Shown here one piece after another: positions 1 through 10,114 of a stretch of 47,121 nt of DNA. This stretch comes from a virus: positions 1-47,121 of the IMG/VR virus record IMGVR_UViG_3300028772_000024. One strand, given 5' to 3'. Below the pieces are notes generated by a model. That model did no database searches. It had not been told where the DNA came from and worked only from the letters and a program-made list of their open reading frames with translations. The position numbers were made by a program, and so were the translations under genes. How positions within the stretch are numbered: position 1 is the first letter of the stretch; each line of letters begins with the position of its first letter.

Positions 1-3000
1 TGCTGCTGCAATAGCTGCTGCCTGTGCATTATTTGCTTTGGTTGTGGCATCGTCAATTGCTCTTTGTTCCTCGGCGGTAACTATGCCGTCCGCATGGGCT
101 TTTGCGCTAGTCTCTGCCAGTATAGCCTGAGCGGTAGCATAGTCCTGAGCAGCTTCTTTGGCTATATTAGATTTTGACGTTGCATCTGCTGCTGCTGCTG
201 CTACTGCTGCCGATTGAGCTGCATTGGCTTTAGCTGTAGCATCTGCGATTGCTCGTTGCTCTTCTACTGTGACAATTCCGTCTGCGTATGCTGCGGATAT
301 TGTCTGCGCCTCTGCTTTTTTGGCATCGGCATAAGCATAGGCAGCAGTTATTGAAGCCTGTTCAGATGTTGAAACAATTCCATCTGAATAGGCTTTTGCG
401 CTAATCTCGGCAGCATCAGTATATGCTTTTGCTGAATCAATGGCAGCTTGTTCTGAAACGGTTACTATCCCGTCTGCGTACGCTTGAGCTGTAGTTTGAG
501 CTAATGTCGCTTTAGCTTCAGCGTAAGCTTGATAAGCTGCCTGAACATCTTCAGGTGCAGGCGTCCAATCAGTAGCCTTATTTCCTTTTTCGATTTTGAA
601 CTTCTTTATATCAATTGCCAATCCAACCACGGAGATTTGAAATCCACTCCAGCCATTATCTGATGTGTATGCCTCATCCTTAACCAAAGTCCAGACATTG
701 GCAGCCACCAAATTTTTCCATACAGTAAATGAGCTTGATGCACGGAAGTACATTGATCGTGAATATCCTCCAAGATTGGAGCCATCTAAAAAATAACCAT
801 ATACGGAAACCTTTTTATCTGCACTAGGTGTTACTCTTGTAAATTTCCCAGATGTATCTTCTAGGAATGTGGATGTCCCTAATCCTGTATCATTTGGATT
901 AAAATACAATGAGTGTTCGCTATCCAATACTAAATTCACTCCTCCAATCTGTAAGTTATTAACCGCCGTATCATCGGTATATTTAACTCCTTTAGACCAA
1001 TCAGAAGAAACAAAAGCCCCTGATGAACGAGCTGTATTACAACTAAACAGATCACCATTATTCAGCCATAAATCAGCTACTAAATATGGGGTAAATGGCT
1101 GAACCGAAAAAGTTGTTCGTTTGCCGTTAGCAATAGTCTGAGCAGTTGCAGCATCAGATAAAGCCTTCGTAACGTCAGAATCTTTAATTAGTGTCCATGA
1201 GTAAATAACTCCGACTTTCTGATACCTATATGCATAACCTTTACTTGTCCAATAAAACAAATCTCCAAGGTGTAAATCACGGACGGTATCTGGTGACCAG
1301 TTCGAAGCCGGTACATTATCCAGAGTTGGTTCGTAATCGTAAAAGAAAGAAGTAATGTTTCCATCAATCTGACTTTGTAAGTCTGATTTAATCGTATTTA
1401 CGTATGTTTGAGCGTTGGCATAGGCAAACGCAGATGCCGCATTAGCCTTAGCAGTTGCATCTTCAGCTGCCGCTGCAATAGCTGCTGCCTGTGCATTATT
1501 TGCTTTGGTTGTGGCATCGTCAATTGCTCTTTGTTCCTCGGCGGTAACTATGCCGTCCGCATGGGCTTTTGCATTTGTTTCTGCCAGGTCAGCCTTAGCT
1601 TGTGCTGCTGTCTCCGATGCTGAAACTGCTAAATCGTGGGCCGCATTAGCCTTAGCAGTTGCATCTTCAGCTGCCGCATTAATTGCTGCTATTTGTGCTA
1701 AACCTGCTAACCTTACGGCTTCGGATTCTGCTGCTGCTTGTGCTGCTGCTATTCCTGTGCCAACATCCGTATAGGTGTCACCAGCCATAAAGCTGATATT
1801 CCCTTTAATCTCTCCTGTATCCAAATTAAAAGAGGCTCCATTCCCTTGTATCTTACCAGTGGTTATGGTATTCCCATTTATGAAAGTAAACCCATAAGAA
1901 GTATAGAATTGCCTCATATTATCTACTACAACTCCGAGAGTACCAACCAAGAAGTAATAATATCCGTCTGTTCCAACTGTCTTATATTGAGTTTGAGAGA
2001 ATATAATATCCCCGCTGGTTAACGCAGTATTAACAGGGCATCTAAGATAGCAATAATAGGCAATTGTGCTGTCCGTAATAGGTCCCCAAGGAGCAGTTAG
2101 CGAGTTACCTCCTGCTACTGACCAAGTGCGAGAAGCAACTTGCATTTTAGTATCGGTGATACTTCCAGCAGTCCATGCTATATAATTTGGAGTTTTAGGC
2201 ACCGATGAAAACTTAATCCCAGCAACTGTAAATTGCTGCGTTGCTGTTCCCGCCAATAAAGATGCCGTTTGAACAGTTAATGGCTGAATTTTTTCTGTAT
2301 AAAAATCACCATCTGGATTAAATGCCATATCAATAGCCTCTTGTGCGCCACGAAAAGTTCGAGTCTTGAACATTGGAGAAGTAACTCCACTTTGTTCAAG
2401 ATATGTACTATTGTTAGTCACATCGTTTTTAAGTGCCTGATAACTACTTTGAACGTATGGAAGTTGAGATATTGTTATATTTTGCTTATATGGAGATGTT
2501 ATATTTCTTTTTAGAGTGATTATTCTATAATCTACATCGAGTCCTAATTTCTCATTATGAATATGCACTATTTGACCTTTTATAAATCCAATTGAATTAT
2601 TCGTAGCCCATACCTCATCAATGGGACAATCATATTGATTTTGGTCAAGCGAGTATTGTGCAAGGTATTCGGTAGCTTTATCCAACAATCTTGACTCTGC
2701 TTTTTGTACGTATGATTGAGGCATATATAAGTCAAGTAAAACATATTGATCAAATTGATTCATACCATAAACAGCAGATGGAAGAACAGAATCTGTTGAG
2801 TCTTGAATCTGACCAATGGTTATCTCGTACCCTAAATTAACCCCCAATGATAAAGCGTTCGTAATAGGAAATTGATAACCAGCCATATTCCCTGTCAGAA
2901 AACTAACTTTAGGGATAGTTCCATCCGACATGATATATTTCGGGTCAAGCGGGTTGAAGGTAAGATTGGCATCAATAAATTTATACTGACTTACAAATGT

Positions 3001-4272
3001 CGTAATTGTACCTTCACTTAATTTCCAATTAGAGCCAACAAGTGGCGCGATTCCCATACATGGAGCGATGCAATCAAAAGATCTACCACTCGAATCTAAA
3101 ACTTGTGAGCCTGCATTATACGCAGTAGAAGGGTTATAGTCTTCTGTTGCATGATGCAATTCAGGCTTAATATCATCTAATGTCACAACCCCTTCTAATG
3201 GATTCTGCGTATCAATATTTAATGAGTCGAGATAATACCTATTTGGGAGCATTAGTCGATTAGAACCGTTCCTATATGTTCCGTATAGGTTACTTGTAGA
3301 ACCTAATGCTACAAGTCTTGTTATCTTACTCGTCCCGCTTACTTCTTGTTTAGTGATTGATGTTAATCCATTTCCTTGTTCGAGAATCAACGTGTCCGTA
3401 TTAGTATAATTAAGTACCTGTGGGTCTTGAATTATTTTTGGAGCAATGTAGGCTAATTTATTGATATTAATCCTAAAGTTATCCCCATCCATATCAATCC
3501 AATGCTCAGTTTGAAACAGATTGCATACGGATGTCAATGCTCCTAAACAGGTAACATTAGAGAATGCTTGCGATAAAGGGTTCGATGCTATGCAACTTCC
3601 AACTACCCAAGTTTGATTAGGTCTTGCACGGTTCATATTACTCACCAATAATTCAGCATACCCACGAGGAGTTAGAATAGATGTAAAGTCAAATGCGGGA
3701 GCAGTATTTACTACTGTCCAGAACTCGCCTTCTACGGGTGCAATAGATGTATTTTTAAGGCATAGATAGACTACGTTTAGGATATATACATAGTTACCTT
3801 TTACGTAACTTCCAGAAGAATAAGATGGTACTTGTGTCCAATATGCTCCTTCGGTTAATGCCGATCCTACCGTTGGGGTATCATATATGAATCTCCATAC
3901 TAAATTTGTAGATGCTAAAACTACGCTGCCTTTACAGTAGATAGTTTTAGCATCGTAAGAATTAATAACTAAAAGCGAAGTATCATCAAATAGCTCAAAG
4001 TTTACCTTATCCAAAAATGCTCGTGGCGATTCAAATTTTAAAGTGTATGAATATTTATTAGTGCCATTGACTACAATAGGTGCTGGCTTGTCTAATAGAG
4101 TATATCTATTATTAAATAAATTTACGTAGTCTCCCGTATCAAATGGAATCCAACTATTAAGCTCAAACTTAGCGGATGCATACTCTTCATTCGATATTTG
4201 AAACAAGACTTCAGAATCAGACGACTCGTCAGCCTCTACCCTAATTAATCCTTCTTTGGTGTATACTATCAT
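1..4272 (-). CDS. Very long phage tail tip/fibre-like protein, 3' end outside window
   Basis: The frame is open from an ATG at 4272 to the window edge (1,424 codons, no stop). The start lies just after the stop of the distal-tail gene, so it is the next gene of the tail operon. The first ~900 residues look like a beta-rich structural protein (many Gly, Thr, Asn, Tyr, Trp). From about residue 820 it becomes Ala-rich and helical, with a repeated module of the form A-[YH]-[AS]-D-G-I-V-[TS]-x-x-E-Q-x-[AS]-I. I count five copies, one before and four after a non-repetitive insert. Position after the tape measure and distal-tail genes suggests the tail tip or central fibre, possibly host-binding. 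No enzymatic motif was recognised. Function is inferred from order and composition only. Confidence 0.85.
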   Translation of the reverse strand, partial: MIVYTKEGLIRVEADESSDSEVLFQISNEEYASAKFELNSWIPFDTGDYVNLFNNRYTLLDKPAPIVVNGTNKYSYTLKFESPRAFLDKVNFELFDDTSLLVINSYDAKTIYCKGSVVLASTNLVWRFIYDTPTVGSALTEGAYWTQVPSYSSGSYVKGNYVYILNVVYLCLKNTSIAPVEGEFWTVVNTAPAFDFTSILTPRGYAELLVSNMNRARPNQTWVVGSCIASNPLSQAFSNVTCLGALTSVCNLFQTEHWIDMDGDNFRININKLAYIAPKIIQDPQVLNYTNTDTLILEQGNGLTSITKQEVSGTSKITRLVALGSTSNLYGTYRNGSNRLMLPNRYYLDSLNIDTQNPLEGVVTLDDIKPELHHATEDYNPSTAYNAGSQVLDSSGRSFDCIAPCMGIAPLVGSNWKLSEGTITTFVSQYKFIDANLTFNPLDPKYIMSDGTIPKVSFLTGNMAGYQFPITNALSLGVNLGYEITIGQIQDSTDSVLPSAVYGMNQFDQYVLLDLYMPQSYVQKAESRLLDKATEYLAQYSLDQNQYDCPIDEVWATNNSIGFIKGQIVHIHNEKLGLDVDYRIITLKRNITSPYKQNITISQLPYVQSSYQALKNDVTNNSTYLEQSGVTSPMFKTRTFRGAQEAIDMAFNPDGDFYTEKIQPLTVQTASLLAGTATQQFTVAGIKFSSVPKTPNYIAWTAGSITDTKMQVASRTWSVAGGNSLTAPWGPITDSTIAYYCYLRCPVNTALTSGDIIFSQTQYKTVGTDGYYYFLVGTLGVVVDNMRQFYTSYGFTFINGNTITTGKIQGNGASFNLDTGEIKGNISFMAGDTYTDVGTGIAAAQAAAESEAVRLAGLAQIAAINAAAEDATAKANAAHDLAVSASETAAQAKADLAETNAKAHADGIVTAEEQRAIDDATTKANNAQAAAIAAAAEDATAKANAASAFAYANAQTYVNTIKSDLQSQIDGNITSFFYDYEPTLDNVPASNWSPDTVRDLHLGDLFYWTSKGYAYRYQKVGVIYSWTLIKDSDVTKALSDAATAQTIANGKRTTFSVQPFTPYLVADLWLNNGDLFSCNTARSSGAFVSSDWSKGVKYTDDTAVNNLQIGGVNLVLDSEHSLYFNPNDTGLGTSTFLEDTSGKFTRVTPSADKKVSVYGYFLDGSNLGGYSRSMYFRASSSFTVWKNLVAANVWTLVKDEAYTSDNGWSGFQISVVGLAIDIKKFKIEKGNKATDWTPAPEDVQAAYQAYAEAKATLAQTTAQAYADGIVTVSEQAAIDSAKAYTDAAEISAKAYSDGIVSTSEQASITAAYAYADAKKAEAQTISAAYADGIVTVEEQRAIADATAKANAAQSAAVAAAAADATSKSNIAKEAAQDYATAQAILAETSAKAHADGIVTAEEQRAIDDATTKANNAQAAAIAAA
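5..105. repeat. 101-bp direct repeat, copy 1 (partner at 1472-1572)
   Basis: Bases 5-105 are identical by eye to 1472-1572. Both lie in the same frame of the long tail gene and encode an Ala-rich module with the core ADGIVTAEEQ. The neighbouring modules are diverged, so this pair was duplicated or converted recently. Confidence 0.85.
1472..1572. repeat. 101-bp direct repeat, copy 2 (partner at 5-105)
   Basis: Second copy of the exact repeat inside the tail gene. The two copies are 1,467 bp apart, which is a multiple of three, so recombination between them would delete 489 codons in frame. Confidence 0.85.
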
Positions 4273-4274
4273 TA

Positions 4275-5162
4275 CTAATTATTTATAAAATTTCTTACTG
4301 GTCTTACCTTATAAGTACCTGTTTTCCCAAAGGAGCCATCTATACCATTACTCATGTCCACATATTTAGCCTTGCCATAACCACCATCACTAGATGACCA
4401 ATAAATGGTATTTACAGTAGTATCAATCCCTCCTATTGCTATTCTATTCAGATATATCTTTTTGAGTTCATTAAATGCTGGGAAATACCAATCTGAAAAT
4501 CCTTCAGCCGACAATGAATCACATTGATGAGCCGCATCCGTGTTCAAATCAGAAAGCAGTATGTTTGTATTAGATTGTCCATATCCGATTAAATCAGAAG
4601 TTGCAAAATCAGGAGTATAGTTTCCGAATTTATACATAGATGGTAAGTCCGATGTAGCTGCGATTAATCCTTTTTGAATAGATGAGTTATAACCAAAATC
4701 ACCAGGCTGAAGTATGTAGGCTACTTTCCCTCCAAATATAGATTGCCCTATTATTACTGGGGTTATAGCTATATTGGTCGTTCTGTTTATTGGGTTCGCC
4801 TCTCTAACTTTTATGACAAACATATTATATCCGCTATATCTATTAAAAGATGAGCACGCAAGATACTCTAAATGATACGTAGTATTAGTTAGACTATCAA
4901 ACCAAGATACGGATGGATGCGCCACCATATAATTCAAGAACATGTTGTAATGCTCAAATGAATCGCACAGAAAACTTAAAGTGAATTCTTTATGCTTTAA
5001 GAATGATTGTCCATATAGTACGTTCAATCCATTTCTGTCTGGCATATCAATAGATATCTTATCCTTTATGTCTGGGTATTGCATGAGCGTATTATAATAT
5101 CCATCCTTTGCGGGCTCAATACCCCATGCAGTTGAAATGTCTATAGAATCTACTGTTATCAT
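4275..5162 (-). CDS. Distal tail-like protein with C-terminal DUF1566/Lcl-type domain
   Basis: 295 residues. The ATG overlaps the stop of the tape measure gene (ATGA), as expected for a distal-tail protein. Residues 1-~135 match the distal-tail style (IDISTAWGIEPAKDGYY, then a beta-rich region). From ~145 on it resembles the DUF1566/Lcl C-terminal domain common in Bacteroidetes surface proteins: a start like GGKVAYILQPGDFGY, then FSDWYFPAFNELKKIY, YWSSSDGG and the ending VRPVRNF. That domain has a C-type-lectin-like fold and could bind host surface ligands. Joining it to the tail suggests a receptor-binding role (inference). Domain assignment is from motif recognition, not a search. Confidence 0.75.
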   Translation of the reverse strand: MITVDSIDISTAWGIEPAKDGYYNTLMQYPDIKDKISIDMPDRNGLNVLYGQSFLKHKEFTLSFLCDSFEHYNMFLNYMVAHPSVSWFDSLTNTTYHLEYLACSSFNRYSGYNMFVIKVREANPINRTTNIAITPVIIGQSIFGGKVAYILQPGDFGYNSSIQKGLIAATSDLPSMYKFGNYTPDFATSDLIGYGQSNTNILLSDLNTDAAHQCDSLSAEGFSDWYFPAFNELKKIYLNRIAIGGIDTTVNTIYWSSSDGGYGKAKYVDMSNGIDGSFGKTGTYKVRPVRNFINN

Positions 5163-8100
5163 AATACTTTTACTCCGTAAGTTTTAATATCAGATAAAAT
5201 GCTTTTAATTCCTGCTAAATCACGAGTATTGCGGGCTATCTCTGCCACATCATTGAATGCGATTTGCAATATCCCAGCCTGACCTTGCAAAGATAATAAT
5301 AAATCCGAAACATTATTACCAATTTTTGATAAATTTATATCCATATTAGCAGTATGAATCCGAACCGCACTAAATTGAGCCGTCAATATGTCGGCAGTGG
5401 GTTGATCCATTCCTTTTATGGCAGATGTAGTTGAATTTTTATTGTCGTTAGTTGTGCCGCCTAAATCAAATCCAGCACCAGCAGCACTCGTTTGAAAAGT
5501 TTTCCATAACTCCATTGCAGCAGGTGTTCCAGTAGCAAAAGCTGCATTTAATTCAGCTAAAGCGTCCTGTATTAGTTTTTCCTTTGTCGCATTATCTGTC
5601 GTTTTATCTAACATTGCTGCCTGTATCTTTGCTTGCGCTGTAGCAAGAGGAACAGAAAATTCCATTTGATAGATAATATCCTTTACCATTTTAGTAAAAG
5701 AATCAGAGATATACCCCGTTACATCGTCAGTCCATTGAGTTAAATTATCTTGGTCAGTAACTAACGAGTCCATTATATTTCCACCAAGAGAACTGAATAT
5801 ACCAGATAGGTAAGAGTCTATTTCATCAAGATAAGATTTATATGCGTCGTACTCATCGATTAAATTTTGAAGTATTTTCTTATCTGCATCGCTAGTTGTG
5901 CTCATTGCTAATTTAGCTTTTGCTTCTACCTCATCAAAGCCTTCGATTGTCTTAGAAATGAATCCCCATTTTGACGACATCGTTGTAGCCCCTCTCGATG
6001 TGACCTCAAGTGATTTTATTGTATCGTTATAATTGGAAGCTGCTTGATTCATTAATCCAACTTGTGCCGTAGCCTTACCAAACACGTCATCTCCAAATAT
6101 ATTACTAAACTTCTTATCATTCATAGCAGCATAAGCCTCTAAATATGCTTTTTTAACTGCTTCTATTGAGTCAAGTTCTTTTTGTGCCTCCTCTGCCCTC
6201 TTTTTAGATGCAGATGTGAATATATTAGCTATTTTAGTAGCGACAGTTATTACAGCAGAAATTACAGCAAGTATTACAGATGCTTTTTCAACTACCTGTA
6301 AAGCCCCAGCAGCTCCTTCACTTGCAGCTTTCCAACCCGTTATTGCAGAAGTAACAAAAGAACCTATATCGCCAATTGCAGATATTATTTCTCCTGCCGT
6401 ACCACCAATTGCAGAGCCGACAGATGATAACTCTTTTGATAAATCACCATATGCAGACGTAATTGTTTTTACCGCTTTTACTCCGTTATTCTGTATTATA
6501 TTCAAATTATTTTGGGAGTTGGCTACCTTATCAGTTGCGACTTTTACGGCAATTTTCTGCTCGACTCCTGATATTGGAGCAAGCATCCCAGTATCTCCAA
6601 CCTTCAATCCTGATTGAGCTAATGACAATTCTAATTTAGAGCTATTTATATCCTCTTGAGCCGTCTTTAATTTTTCAGCTTCTTCTCTTAATACCTTAAA
6701 TGGATTTTTTTCTATGAATTTATCTGTAACGTTCTGAATAGTTTTTGAATACTCCTTAAAATCAGCTACGCTTAAAGTTCCAGCAGCAGTTCTTTTAAGT
6801 TTTTCCATTTCTCCCATCAACTTTTCAAGAGTTTCAGTAGAAACATTATTTAAATCCTCAAATGCCATTGAGTATTCAGGAGTAGATTTTAATTGGTCGA
6901 AAGACAACGACATCAAATCCTTTGCCTTATTTACATTCGCCTGTATGGTTGCTGAATCAATTTGCCCAACAAGCCCCATGTCACCTTTTTTAGATGCACG
7001 CTCTCTGTCGGATGATAAGGCTGCTAATGTATCATTATATTTTCTTTCAATTTCAGTTTTTTTAGCAGTATAGTCACCGTATTCAAGTAATTGCTTTTCT
7101 AATAATACTGATAATTTTGCATCGTTATCTTTTTGAGTAGAATCAACTTCGCTATTATATGTATTTAATGCTTCTTTTGCTGCATTAAGAGATGCAAGAA
7201 TAGTAGCCTTTGTCTTCTCTCCGGTGGCGTTGTCATACATTCCTTGTAATGTATCTACTCCGCCTTGTAAGCTATCTATTTTAGGCGCAGTAGTTTTTGT
7301 CTTGCTGGTATTAGGATTTTGATTTCTAAATATATTGTTTATATTCTCCTGTTCCAATTTAAGCATTTTAGCCTGCTCCGCTGAAAGAGAAGTCATTTTT
7401 TTCTCAAAATTATTTTCCTGTTGTGCTTTTTCTTTCGCATATCCAGCATCCATTGCATCAATAATAGCCTGCGTAGCATCTGTCTCTCCTTTGCTCTTAA
7501 GATTAGCTAATTCGGCATTATTAGCACGAATTTGATCTAAACGTTTTGCTGCTTCTGATGCTTCACGATTGCGAAGTTCTTGGGCTCTATTAGCAGCTTT
7601 ATATGCCTTTTCGCTTGGAAATTTAGCCATCTCCTCATCTGCCTTCTTTTCATCGGCAAGCTGTTTTGCATAGTATTCTTTTGTTTTATTATCAGCCGTC
7701 CCTGCTTTTAATGCATCCATTGCGGCAGAACCCATATCCTTTACGTGCTGTATCGCTTCTTTTTTCAAATTAGACCAATGGTCATAAGTATCTTCTTCTT
7801 CCTTGACTTCTAACCCCTTTTTAGATTTATTATAATCCTCTATATCCTTATTAACCCTTTTAGATGTAGCAACCAAATCGTCTTGTATTTCCTTTAGTCT
7901 TATTTGAGCTCTTCCTTTTCCAGTTTCAGATGCATTAGCCACTATCTCTTGCTGTGCATACAAAGCCTGCTGTTTATCAGACACCAACTTTTTTTCACCT
8001 AAAATGACTTCGTACTCTTTTGCCTTATTCATTTTATTTTGAGCCTCAACAGAATCCATGAGTCTAAGTTGTTCGAGTTTCCTATCGCCTATTATAGCAC

Positions 8101-10006
8101 CAAATTGATCGTGCAATATTTGATAAGCATCAGATTGAGCCTTAGTTCCATTTAGAGCTTTATTCTTAATTATATCAAGATTATCGCTGAATTGTTTTGA
8201 CTTCTTGTCTGCTTTTGCTTGTATGTCGTCTAAAGCTTTCCCCAAGTTCCTCTGTGATCTCTCTGCTGCCGTTGTTCCATCGTAAAGAGCCCACACAATG
8301 GTTACTAATGTGGCTAAAGCAACTCCAGCTGCTAAGTATGGATTAACTACCATAGTCCGGGTTAAGGTTGCTGTAATCGCAGTTAATCTCGCTTTTGCAG
8401 CAGCTACTAAATCCGTTGCTGCTGCTTGTCCAATCTCACTTGCCGAGTCTATCTCATTTATTAATATCTCTTTCTTTTTAGTAGCGTTTTTCAGTTCTGT
8501 TGCCACTATGTTTCTTTCTTTTGATACTGTATTAAAGTTTTCCTGTGCCGTAGCAGCCTCTTCTGCACTAGCTGATAAAAGAGTAGTTTCAGACTCTGTA
8601 GCTTTTAATGTTATTTTATCTAATCTGGCTGATGCTGCCGCTTCTTCAGCAGTTGCCGATTCTAATAGCGCAGCTACTTCTTTCCTTATTGCCTTGCCAT
8701 AAGCTTCACTTCCAACAACAAAACCAGTTTTAGCGATTGCCGCTTTAGTTTCTGCCGATACCAATGTTTCCAATGATGCAACTTCTGCTAAGTTCGCAGT
8801 AGTTGCAGCCATATTATTACCAAGATTGACAACCATTTTAGCTACCTGATAACTTCCAACAGCAGCGGCAGCAACTGCTATCGCATCTCCAAGTGCCTGC
8901 CAATGGGCAATTGCTGTATCGACAAAACCAACAGACATATTAATAAATCCGTCTGAACTTTCACCCATATCCTTCATAGCAAGAATCCATTTATCCTTGA
9001 CGTTAGATAATAATCCGGCAGTAGTACTCATCATCTTTTCAGAGAATCCATAGTATTGACCACCAGCCGCTGTCAATGATTCAATAGCACGCTTTACATC
9101 CTCGAATCCAACAGCTCCCATTTGTGTCATTTTCTTAATTTTGTCAGGGGTAGTATCCATTACTTTAGCGAGTGCTTCATAGATTGGAATACCAAGGTTA
9201 CCAAACTGCATAAGAGTACGTGTATATACTTTACCTTCGGTTAATGACTTACCGTAAATGTAGGCTATTTCTTTTATAGGTTTTCCTGCCCCTGCTGCAA
9301 CATCGGATAACATTTTAATCTGACTAACAACGTTATCAGCACCAACTCCAAAAGCCATCAATTGCTTAGCCGCTTCGGTAATATCATTTACTTGCAATGG
9401 GGAGTTAACAGCAAATTGAGTAAGTTCGTGCATTATTTTAGCACCTTTTTCAGCACTACCAGCAAACGAGTTGATGGCTGTTTGTAGAAATTCAAACTGA
9501 GTTTTTACATCGATAATTTCACTTGCCATAGATTTTAAAACGCTAACTGAACCATAAGCAACCATAGATCCGAATGCATATTTAAAACGTCTTTCAAGAA
9601 ATGATAATTGTTCGGTACTTGATGCTACATCTTTTTGAATGCCAGCAACCATTGGGGCTAGTGGGCTGTTATTGCCGACTTGTAATTTGGCAGCCGATTT
9701 GCTAATGCGTGTCATCGACTGGTCATACTTAGCGGTAAAGTTACCCAACTTAGTAATTTCCATGTCAATGGTTTTACCCAATGTTTCTATTTGAGTTTTT
9801 ATGCTTGAAATCATAGATGGATCGACAGGATTGTCAAATTTTACCTTCGAAGCAGCGATTACCTTTCCGTACTTTTGAGTAATCTCGTCTAATGCAGCCG
9901 TAACCCGATTAGTAAGGGTTGTAAATATCTGTATGGCTTCTTGCTGATTAGCTCTTAATCCTGAATTATCAATTCCTGTAGCCCAAAATAGTTCGTTGGT
10001 GTCCAT
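5159..10006 (-). CDS. Tail tape measure protein
   Basis: 1,615 residues, the longest complete gene here. It sets tail length and is threaded inside the tail tube. Residues ~140-350 carry the recognisable phage tape-measure N-terminal domain: a helical region with NSPLQVNDITEAAKQLMAFG, then FGNLGIPIYEALAKVM and a segment ending with SNVKDKW. Long Ala/Lys/Glu-rich coiled-coil stretches fill the centre (~400-1150), hydrophobic Gly/Ala-rich segments occur at ~550 and ~1210-1300, and the C-terminus is again helical. It sits between the assembly-chaperone gene and the distal-tail gene, the usual order, although a plus-strand island separates it from the chaperone. A TATATTTG box lies about 25 bases upstream of the ATG. 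Confidence 0.95.
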   Translation of the reverse strand: MDTNELFWATGIDNSGLRANQQEAIQIFTTLTNRVTAALDEITQKYGKVIAASKVKFDNPVDPSMISSIKTQIETLGKTIDMEITKLGNFTAKYDQSMTRISKSAAKLQVGNNSPLAPMVAGIQKDVASSTEQLSFLERRFKYAFGSMVAYGSVSVLKSMASEIIDVKTQFEFLQTAINSFAGSAEKGAKIMHELTQFAVNSPLQVNDITEAAKQLMAFGVGADNVVSQIKMLSDVAAGAGKPIKEIAYIYGKSLTEGKVYTRTLMQFGNLGIPIYEALAKVMDTTPDKIKKMTQMGAVGFEDVKRAIESLTAAGGQYYGFSEKMMSTTAGLLSNVKDKWILAMKDMGESSDGFINMSVGFVDTAIAHWQALGDAIAVAAAAVGSYQVAKMVVNLGNNMAATTANLAEVASLETLVSAETKAAIAKTGFVVGSEAYGKAIRKEVAALLESATAEEAAASARLDKITLKATESETTLLSASAEEAATAQENFNTVSKERNIVATELKNATKKKEILINEIDSASEIGQAAATDLVAAAKARLTAITATLTRTMVVNPYLAAGVALATLVTIVWALYDGTTAAERSQRNLGKALDDIQAKADKKSKQFSDNLDIIKNKALNGTKAQSDAYQILHDQFGAIIGDRKLEQLRLMDSVEAQNKMNKAKEYEVILGEKKLVSDKQQALYAQQEIVANASETGKGRAQIRLKEIQDDLVATSKRVNKDIEDYNKSKKGLEVKEEEDTYDHWSNLKKEAIQHVKDMGSAAMDALKAGTADNKTKEYYAKQLADEKKADEEMAKFPSEKAYKAANRAQELRNREASEAAKRLDQIRANNAELANLKSKGETDATQAIIDAMDAGYAKEKAQQENNFEKKMTSLSAEQAKMLKLEQENINNIFRNQNPNTSKTKTTAPKIDSLQGGVDTLQGMYDNATGEKTKATILASLNAAKEALNTYNSEVDSTQKDNDAKLSVLLEKQLLEYGDYTAKKTEIERKYNDTLAALSSDRERASKKGDMGLVGQIDSATIQANVNKAKDLMSLSFDQLKSTPEYSMAFEDLNNVSTETLEKLMGEMEKLKRTAAGTLSVADFKEYSKTIQNVTDKFIEKNPFKVLREEAEKLKTAQEDINSSKLELSLAQSGLKVGDTGMLAPISGVEQKIAVKVATDKVANSQNNLNIIQNNGVKAVKTITSAYGDLSKELSSVGSAIGGTAGEIISAIGDIGSFVTSAITGWKAASEGAAGALQVVEKASVILAVISAVITVATKIANIFTSASKKRAEEAQKELDSIEAVKKAYLEAYAAMNDKKFSNIFGDDVFGKATAQVGLMNQAASNYNDTIKSLEVTSRGATTMSSKWGFISKTIEGFDEVEAKAKLAMSTTSDADKKILQNLIDEYDAYKSYLDEIDSYLSGIFSSLGGNIMDSLVTDQDNLTQWTDDVTGYISDSFTKMVKDIIYQMEFSVPLATAQAKIQAAMLDKTTDNATKEKLIQDALAELNAAFATGTPAAMELWKTFQTSAAGAGFDLGGTTNDNKNSTTSAIKGMDQPTADILTAQFSAVRIHTANMDINLSKIGNNVSDLLLSLQGQAGILQIAFNDVAEIARNTRDLAGIKSILSDIKTYGVKVL

Positions 10007-10030
10007 ATACTAAATTTTAAATGTAACATG

Positions 10031-10038
10031 CAAATATA
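10031..10038 (-). promoter_or_regulatory. Promoter -7 box for the tape measure gene
   Basis: The minus strand reads TATATTTG, matching TAnnTTTG, about 25 bases before the ATG. No TTTG -33 box is seen at the usual distance; the palindrome at 10057-10068 occupies that position instead. The same arrangement is repeated before the chaperone gene. Confidence 0.55.
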
Positions 10039-10056
10039 ACTATTTATTCTCAAACA

Positions 10057-10068
10057 TGTTGTATAACA
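10057..10068. promoter_or_regulatory. Candidate operator palindrome TGTTGTATAACA
   Basis: TGTT-N4-AACA inverted repeat. The same 12-mer recurs at 11782-11793 and, on the other strand, at 25254-25265; a related perfect palindrome is at 25514-25525. Here it lies between the leftward and rightward promoters, where a regulator could act on both. Binding is inferred. Confidence 0.45.
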
Positions 10069-10078
10069 TAAGAAAAAG

Positions 10079-10110
10079 ATTGGAATGGTGAAATAAAAGC
10101 GGTTACTTTG
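10079..10110 (+). promoter_or_regulatory. Promoter of plus-strand island 1
   Basis: -33-like TTGG at ~10080, then a spacer of about 20 bases and a -7 box TACTTTG at 10104-10110. It drives the structured RNA and the gene that follow. Confidence 0.65.
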
Positions 10111-10114
10111 CATC

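Noticed and set aside
4275-5162. A complete diversity-generating retroelement
   Set aside because: No reverse transcriptase gene, accessory gene or template repeat could be found in the window.
6216-8702. Several open frames antisense to the tape measure gene
   Set aside because: They mirror the Ala/Lys-rich codons of the tape measure gene, have low-complexity Ala/Val/Ser composition and no leader or promoter.
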